Assembly (NCBI RefSeq): GCF_964355755.1
Contig: NC_092672.1
Coordinates: forward strand, 35,088,501-35,152,500
DNA from: Antedon mediterranea
Taxonomy: Eukaryota > Echinodermata > Crinoidea > Comatulida > Antedonidae
Direction of reading: 5' to 3'
Length of the DNA stretch: 64,000 bases
How positions within the stretch are numbered: the first letter of the stretch is position 1; each line of letters starts with the position of its first letter. Below, piece by piece: positions 54,201 to 63,200 of this stretch. The position numbers and the translations under genes are program-made. The notes beneath the pieces were generated by a model. It ran no database searches, was not told the DNA's origin, and worked only from the letters and a program-made list of their open reading frames with translations.

Positions 54201-57200
54201 AAATATAAAATAGGGATGCTAAGATTGTGACAAATATAAAATAGGGCTGCTAAGATTGTGACAAATATAAAATAGGGCTGCTAAGATTGTGACAAATATA
54301 AAATAGAGCTGCTAAGATTGTGACAAATATAAAATAGGGCTGCTAAGATTGTGACAAATATAAAATAGGGCTGCTAAGATTGTGACAAATATAAAATAGG
54401 GCTGCTAAGATTGTGACAAATATAAAATAGGGCTGCTAAGATTGTGACAAATATAAAATAGGGATGCTAAGATTGTGACAAATATAAAATAGGGATGCTA
54501 AGATTGTGACAAATATAAAATAGGGCTGCAAAGATTATGACAAATATAAAATAGGGCTGCTAAGACTATGACAAATATAAAATAGGGCTGCTAAGATTGT
54601 GACAAATATAAAATAGGGCTGCTAAGATTATGACAAATATAAAATAGGGCTGCTAAGATTGTGACAAATATAAAATAGGCCTGCTAAGGTTGTGACAAAT
54701 ATAAAATAGGGCTGCTAAGATAGTGACAAATATAAAATAGGGCTGCTAAGATTGTGACAAATATAAAATAGGGCTGCTAAGATTGTGACATCAAAATATA
54801 TATACATATCTTACTGATTACTGATGTTCTTGTATTTTCTTTTGATCAGTAAGTTGATGCTGTTTTCTGTTTTGTACTGCTGCAGTAAATGTAACAATAT
54901 TGCTTGTCATGGTATTTATATGCGTCTCAATAATGTCTAAATGCAGACTAATCTTGTAAACATCACATATCTTACTGTATATGGTATTTGATGCAATACA
55001 ACTCACATATCTTACTGTATATAGAATGCATTGCAATACCACTTGTATGTCTTAATGTATGATGAACTCATAAAGGAATTTAATTGGCTAGATGACAGTA
55101 GGTTGTATGAGTTGATGACTTCACAGTAAATATCAACATGTAGAGCAATAGTAGGCTACAATTAGTAAACAAAATTACACTCTAGTAATTATTTAATAAA
55201 GCATAAACATTTATTTACTCCAAATACATAGATTATTTCTTAATGTCTTAAGTTTAATCAGTATTTTATCTACTGTTACATTAATAATTATTAATTAAAG
55301 TCAAATTTTGTTTTTTATTTTCCTTTAGTAGTTGTTGTTTTAATATCAAATTTGATGTAGAAATAAGATCAGTATACTAGTGGTGATTGTTGGATTTCTT
55401 TCCTACAAAAATTAAATTAGATTTAATTAATTATATATTTTGATTTATAATTTATTTACCTAACTTCAGTCCACATGTACTAAATATCTACGTCTTTAAA
55501 CATAAACTGTCAGAGTATGATTTACATGATTAGTAAAAGGTAATTAGTCCAGAGAGATTGTGACTTTTGAAAAACAATTATGGGTGATCTTATTTTGTTA
55601 GAAAAATGTCACATACAGATGGTTCAACCATACTATACAGAAATCAGAAATAATATAAAATATGCTTAGAAATTAATTTACCTGTAACCCTGAATTTTAA
55701 ACTAGTGTAAATTTATATAAAATCACTATTAGTATTGGATAACATGCACATTTTTAAATATTTACAAAAAAAGATAGACAAATTTTACATTCTATATCGT
55801 AAGGTCATGTTAAAATATTAAGTATCCACTAAAAGTTGTGTTTTTTATAAGAATTTAAGACTTTTAGCTTGAGTAGTAACATTATGCTGCATAAAGTAAG
55901 AAACCTGAGAATGAGCAATATCTGTTATCATCACTGTAGTAATAGTTATGGCTTGTACTACGTGGCTGAGTCCATACTTGATCACCTGATACCAGATCAA
56001 GAACCACCATTGTACTTACAGAATTATACCCAGTAGCACTTGTATATGCAGATACTTGATGATTCCCATTTTTCATAATCTGTGTTGAAATAATACCACC
56101 ACCACTTGATTTCAATGATGCAACCTGGAATACATAAACACCTGGAATTGCACAGACAAACTTGCCTGTATCCAGAATGTAGTCATTTCCTACATTTGTA
56201 ATTATTGTGTCATACTTCATTGGGCTAACGGCATGACGACCTGGGTTTGATGTAAAAACTACTGAAAAGGCAGATTTCTGCTGAATAGCTTGTTCACCCT
56301 TTTCTCCCTTTACACCATTTGCACCTGGTTGTCCAATGAGGCCTTGAGGTCCTTGTTCTCCTTTTAACCCATGTTCTCCAATCAATCCTTGTTCTCCTTT
56401 CATTCCTTGGTCACCTTTCACTCCATTCATTCCTTGTTCTCCTTTCACTCCATTCATTCCTTGTGGCCCTGATGCACCTGGATTACCATGCTGTCCTGGA
56501 ATCCCAGGAATCCCAGATGTACAACAGCTATTACAAGCGTCAGTAGTACTTTGACCTGCTGCTTTCATGACAAAGATGATACTAATTTGTATAGTAACAA
56601 TTGTGAAGAACATGTTAAATCTGAAAGAATCAAACATAATTTCTTTGCTAAGGTAAATTTAAAGCCACTTTACCTACGTTTTCGTTATCTAATTTAAAGA
56701 CACTATACCTGCAATTGTTGACAACATTAAACCAGGTAATTTCTTGTCTTAAATGTACATTCTAGGGTTAATTATGATAAAAAGAGAAAAATAATTCTCT
56801 AGATCAGTAGCTCCCGTTGAATGTCGCAGACTGTTTAAGCCTAGCTTAGCTAGGCTTAGTTCTGGCTGGTAAAGAGTGGTAACGTACGAATATCGTACGC
56901 TAGCTATATGCCTAGCCTGACGTCGTCTCGTTTGCTGAATTAATTTTCTTTAATACAAATTCGGGAAGACCTGATATTTTCACTGAAAAGTTACGGTAAC
57001 GATTTGTTTAAATTTGTATATATGTATAGATATAAACTGGTGCATAACATACTGTGAAGCTAAAAAAAACTAATTTCAATAAGTGATAATAATGTTTACT
57101 TTGGCCTTAAGACAACTACACCCTTAGTACATCTACACTCTTAGGACAACTACACCCTTAGGACAACTACACCCTTAGTACAACTACACCCTTAGTACAA

Positions 57201-60200
57201 CTACACCCTCAAGACAACTACACCCTTAGTACAACTACACCCTCAAGACTACTACACCCTTAGGACAACTGCACCCTTAGTACAACTACACCCTTAAGAC
57301 AACTACACCCTAGGACAACTACACCCTTAGTACAACTACACCCTTAAGACAACTACACCCTAGGACAACTGCACCCTTAGTACAACTACACCCTCAAGAC
57401 AACTACACCCTTAAGACAACTACACCCTAGGACAACTACACCCTTAAGACAACTACACCCTTAGTACAACTACACCCTTAAGACAATTACACCCTTTAGT
57501 AAAACTAAACCCTTAGTACAACTACACCCTTTAGTAAAACTACACCCTTAGGACAACTACACCCTTTAGTAAAACTACACCCTTAGTACAACTACACCCT
57601 TAGGACAACTACACCCTTAGGACAACTACACCCTTAGGACAACTACACCCTTAGGACAACTACACCCTTAGGACAACTACACCCTTAGTACAACTACACC
57701 CTTAGGACAACTACACCCTTAGGACAACTACACCCTTAAGACAACTACACCCTTAAGACAACTACACCCTTAGTACAACTACACCCTTAGTACAACTACA
57801 CCCTTAGTACAACTACACCCTCAGTACAACTCCACCCTTAGTACAACTACACCCTTAGGACAACTACACCCTTAGGACAACTACACCCTTAGTACAACTA
57901 CACCCTTAGGACAACTACACCCTTAGGACAACTACACCCTTAGGACAACTACACCCTTAAGACAACTACACCCTTAGGACAACTACACCCTTAGGACAAC
58001 TACACCCTCAAGACAACTACACCCTTAAGACAACTACACCCTTAAGACAACTACACCCTTAAGACAACTACACCCTTTAGTACAACTACACTCTTAGTAC
58101 AACTACACCCTTAGGACAACTACACCCTTAAGACAACTACACCCTTAAGACAACTACACCCTTTAGTACAACTACACCCTTAGTACAACTACACCCTTAA
58201 GACAACTACACCCTTAAGACAACTACACCCTTTAGTACAACTACACTCTTAGTACAACTACACCCTTAGGACAACTACACCCTTAAGACAACTACACCCT
58301 TTAGGACAACTACACCCTTAGGACAACTACACCCTTAGGACAACTACACCCTTAGTACAACTACACCCTTAGTACAACTACACCCTTAGGACAACTACAC
58401 CCTTAGTACAACTGCACCCTTAGTACAACTACACCCTTAGTACAACTACACCCTTAGTACAACTACACCCTTAGTACAACTACACCCTCAGTACAACTAC
58501 ACCCTCAGTACAACTACACCCTTAGGACAACTACACCCTTAGGACAACTACACCCTTAGTACAACTACACCCTTAGTACAACTACACCCTTAGTACAACT
58601 ACACCCTTAGTACAACTACACCCTTAGTACAACTACACCCTTAGTACAACTACACCCTTAGGACAACTACACCCTTAAGACAACTACACCCTTAAGACAA
58701 CTACACCCTTAGTACAACTACACCCTTAGTACAACTACACCCTTAGTACAACTACACCCTTAGTACAACTACACCCTTAGTACAACTACACCCTTAGTAC
58801 AACTACACCCTTAGTACAACTACACCCTTAAGACAACTACACCCTTAGTACAACTACACCCTTAGTACAACTACACCCTTAGTACAACTACACCCTTAGT
58901 ACAACTACACCCTTAGTACAACTACACCCTTAGTACAACTACACCCTTAGTACAACTACACCCTTAGTACAACTACACCCTTAGTACAACTACACCCTTA
59001 GTACAACTACACCCTTAGGACAACTACACCCTTAGTACAACTACACCCTTAGTACAACTACACCCTTAGTACAACTACACCCTTAGTACAACTACACCCT
59101 TAGTACAACTACACCCTTAGGACAACTACACCCTTAGTACAACTACACCCTTAGGACAACTACACCCTTAGTACAACTACACCCTTAAGGCAACTACACC
59201 CTTAATATGTAAAGGGCAGATAAGATTGTGACAAATATAAATTATACTTACCCAAGATTCATGGTTACTTGTTGACTTGTTTCTCTTGATAGTTAAGTGG
59301 ATGTTCCTTTTCTTCTGCTGTAATACGCTGATGTCAAACAATTTGCTTTTCCTTGTATTTATATGTGTCCCAAATGTTTGTAAACAATACATCACAAACC
59401 TCTTTACCATATATGGAGTTTATTGCAAGTCGGCCTACATACCTTACTGTATATGGAGTTGCAATCCTGCTGACATACCTTACTGTATATAGAATTCATC
59501 ACCTTTTATACCATACTAAACATGGAGTTATTTATTTTATTTATTTCAAGTGTTGACATAGTATAGTATATCTCTGGCATATAGAGTTCTGCGGTGCGGA
59601 CAAAACAAACTAAAATTTCAAAATATCACTAAATATTTGTTTTTAATGATCTATTTTTCTTCGACAGTTTAAGTTTAAAAAAATCAAGCTAAGATAAATA
59701 ATTTGATAGAAATACAGATCTATACAGTTTATCAACATAGTAGCGTTGAATGCATTTTTTGGTTGGCTAGCAAACATGCAGCACCCTCTATCGTTGTGAC
59801 GTAACACCGTAGAACTCTATAGCTATTTTTTGTTGGCTACTTCCCGCATACCTTACTGTATATCAATAAAGCTCATGTAACTTTACTGAAGGATTTCAAT
59901 ACAACTTGCATATCTTACATACATTACAAAATTATGTAAAGTGAACAGCATATTACCAAAAAGTGTAGAGTACAGTATGATTAGTAAAATAGATAAATAT
60001 TAGAAAAATAGTTGCTTAATATCATATATTCTCAATTTATTTAAAATCACATTGTATTGTTTGTAGGCTTTTCAACTTGATCAGAGGAATGTTCAAGCAC
60101 TTCTCCTAAAAGGTAGCGTTTTAAAAGAAATCGGCAAAACACAAGATGCATTATTACACTACAGGGAAGCTGTTAGACTGGCGCCCAACAGATTTGAAGC

Positions 60201-63200
60201 CCATAAAGGTACTATCTTTTCCAACATCACACTGCCTGAGAATGGAAAACTGATTTAGGTTTTATAATCAAATACAGAACGTATTAAAGTTATTATAAAT
60301 ATAAAGCTCTGTCTACACTATCAAACTTTATGTAACAAAACATGTGATGTGCCCATATATGGACATGATGATGTCATATTAATACCATATTTTAGCATAT
60401 CACTACCATATTTGGGCACATCACGCTTTTTAAAACTAGTTTGATAGTGTAGACAGAGCTTAAAAGAGAATAAAACCTTTAGAGCACAATGTTTTAGAAT
60501 CGTGCATTATAGTATGGTTTTTATTTTAAAATCCAGGTGTCGTAGAATGCTTAATGAAGGCAGGTCGTATTCGTGAGGCTATAACCACAGCAACCAACAC
60601 GTGCAAGGTGCTTGGTAATACGGCCAGGTGTATTACTCTTGTTGCTGCTGTTTTGTCAAAAGACCGACTTTCAAAGGACAAAGTAAGAAGACAAGTATAA
60701 GTTGTATCATTAATTAATGCAAATTAATAAATAAGTTCTTGGATTAATTTTATTTTGATTTAATTTATATTAAAACTAAACAAGCCAGTACAGGGTTTTA
60801 CCACCAGTACGGTTGGTAAGATTTCAACCTGACTATTTTTTCACAGAGGCCTTTGACAACACTGTGGCTTGAACAGAGATTGTTCATTTTCTTGCGCAAA
60901 CCAGACCACTTTATTTCTTGTGGCTACATCACTACAGTATGATATAGTCTTAAATCTTGCTTCAAATCTTGGGCTCTTCACTCCCAGTTATATTTGCCTC
61001 ATATGACCATAAACAAGGCCATATTCATGGCTGCAGTCGCATGCTCAAGTTAGTGTTTACCGACCAACTGACCGACAAACCGTCCGACATAGTGAGCTGC
61101 AAAGTCGCGTTGCACGCAACTAAAATTCGAGATAGCTTACTTACGCCATGTAACATAGGCGTAGATGAATAGAACAAATCGAAAGGGATTTTCTAATTAT
61201 CTATGGTTTATGTAAGCTACCTGATGATGGGCTATGCCTGAAACATGTCGTAAAAATAAATCTATATTGAGGCAGTTTTAACTTATTTGATCTTGATTTT
61301 TTTCTATATCCTGCCTATGCAGCTCTTTGATTTATATGTTTATGTAAGCTATATATTTAAGATTACCATGGATTAAGAGATGATCTTTATCCAAGGTCCT
61401 GAATAGTCAACCATGGATTAAGAAATGTTCTTTATCCAAGGTCCCAAATTGACAACTATGGATTAAGAGATGATCTTTATCCAAGGTTCCTAATAGACAA
61501 CCATAGATTAAGAGATGATCTTTATCCAAAGGTCCAGAATTGACAACCATGTATTAAGAGATGATATTTATCTAAGGTCCCGAATTGACAACCATGGATT
61601 AAGAGATGATCTTTGTCCAAGGTCCCGAATAGACAACCATGGATTAAGAGATGAGCTTTATCCAAGGTCCCGAATAGACAACCATGGATTAAGAGATGAT
61701 CTTTATCCAAGGTCCCGATTAGACAACCATAGATTAAGAGATGATCTTTATCCAAGGTCCCGAATAGACAACCATGGATTAAAAGATGATCTTTATCCAA
61801 GGTCCCGAATAGACAACAATGGATTAAGAGATGATCTTTATCCAAGGTCCCGAATAGACAACAATGGATTAAGAGATGATCTTTATCCAAGGTCCCGAAT
61901 AGACAACCATGGATTAAGAGATGATCTTTATCCAAGGTTCCAAATAGACAACCATGGATTAAGAGATGATCTTTATCCAAGGTCCTGAATAGTCAATCAT
62001 GGATTAAGAGATGATCTTTATCCAAGTTCCTGAAGACAACCATGGATTAAGAGATGATCTTTATCCAAGGTCCCGAATAGACAACCATGGATTAAGAGAT
62101 GATCTTTATCCAAGTTCCTGAAGAGACAACCTTAGTTAAAAATGTTGCATCATATTATGTATATAAAAATACAATATTGATTATTCAAATCATGTAATGC
62201 AAACAAATATATAATTAGATATTTCTGTTCTTTTAGGCAAAAACAATGCTTGAGAGAGCTTTAACTTTGGACTCAACATTTCTAGAGGCTACTTACATAT
62301 TGACAGAGCTGTACATGGAAGAAAGAAACTTTGATGCAGCTATGGCACTGTAAGCCAAAGCTGTTATACCAAGGCATTCTAACAACAGGAGACTGAGCTC
62401 GCTTTGCCAAGTCCTTAGATCTTAAGTCTGGCTGCGACAAATACCAACAGTACTGTACTATGTACATGTTCTCCGTGGCGCGCAGTGTCTCTTAAGGGAC
62501 GTGGAACTGATCGTGTTGCAACCATAGATAAACTCTTTGATCTCCGGAGCTCAGCATCCTGTTGTTCTGAGTGTTCTTACTTACTGTAATCTAAAGCTCT
62601 GTCTACACTATCAAATTAGTTGACAAAATAAGTGTGATATTCCCAAATATGGTAGTGATATGACATCATCATGTCTATATAGACACATCACATTTTTTTG
62701 TCACATAAAGTTTTATAGTGTAGACAGAGCTTTAAATATTTCTTTGATTTCTCAACATTATCAAATGAGCGGTTTAGAGTCTCTTTGCCTTTGAATTTCT
62801 TGTTGATTGTTTTATCCAGGTTAAGAAAGCACTTGTTTCACATAAGTACATGTCGTTTGCATCAAATGTTAGGAGACTGTTTAGCTGCATCAAATGAACA
62901 TATAGATGCTATTGATCAATATAATATAGCACTTAGGTGAGTTCTTGTATCATTTCATATTGTTACTATCCAATAGTAATGTAAAGCCCTATCTACACTA
63001 TCAAACTAGTTTGATGTGCCCAAATATGGTAGTGATATGCCCAAATATGGTAGTGATATACCCAAATATAGTAGTGATATGCCCAAATTAGTAATATGAC
63101 ATCATCATGTCCATATATGGTTCACATCACATTTTTTGTCACATTAAGTTTGATAGTGTAGACAGAGCTTTATTCTTTAAACTATATAATGTTAAATCTT

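Noticed and set aside
42779-54790. Regular 31-bp repeats resembling a CRISPR array
   Set aside because: There are no unique spacers between units, and the setting is a eukaryotic intron; this is a head-to-tail minisatellite.
61515-61988. 157-codon plus-strand and 152-codon minus-strand frames made of 15-residue repeats
   Set aside because: The 45-bp tandem repeat keeps frames open on both strands because its period is a multiple of three. It lies within an ANAPC7 intron, with no splice or start context.
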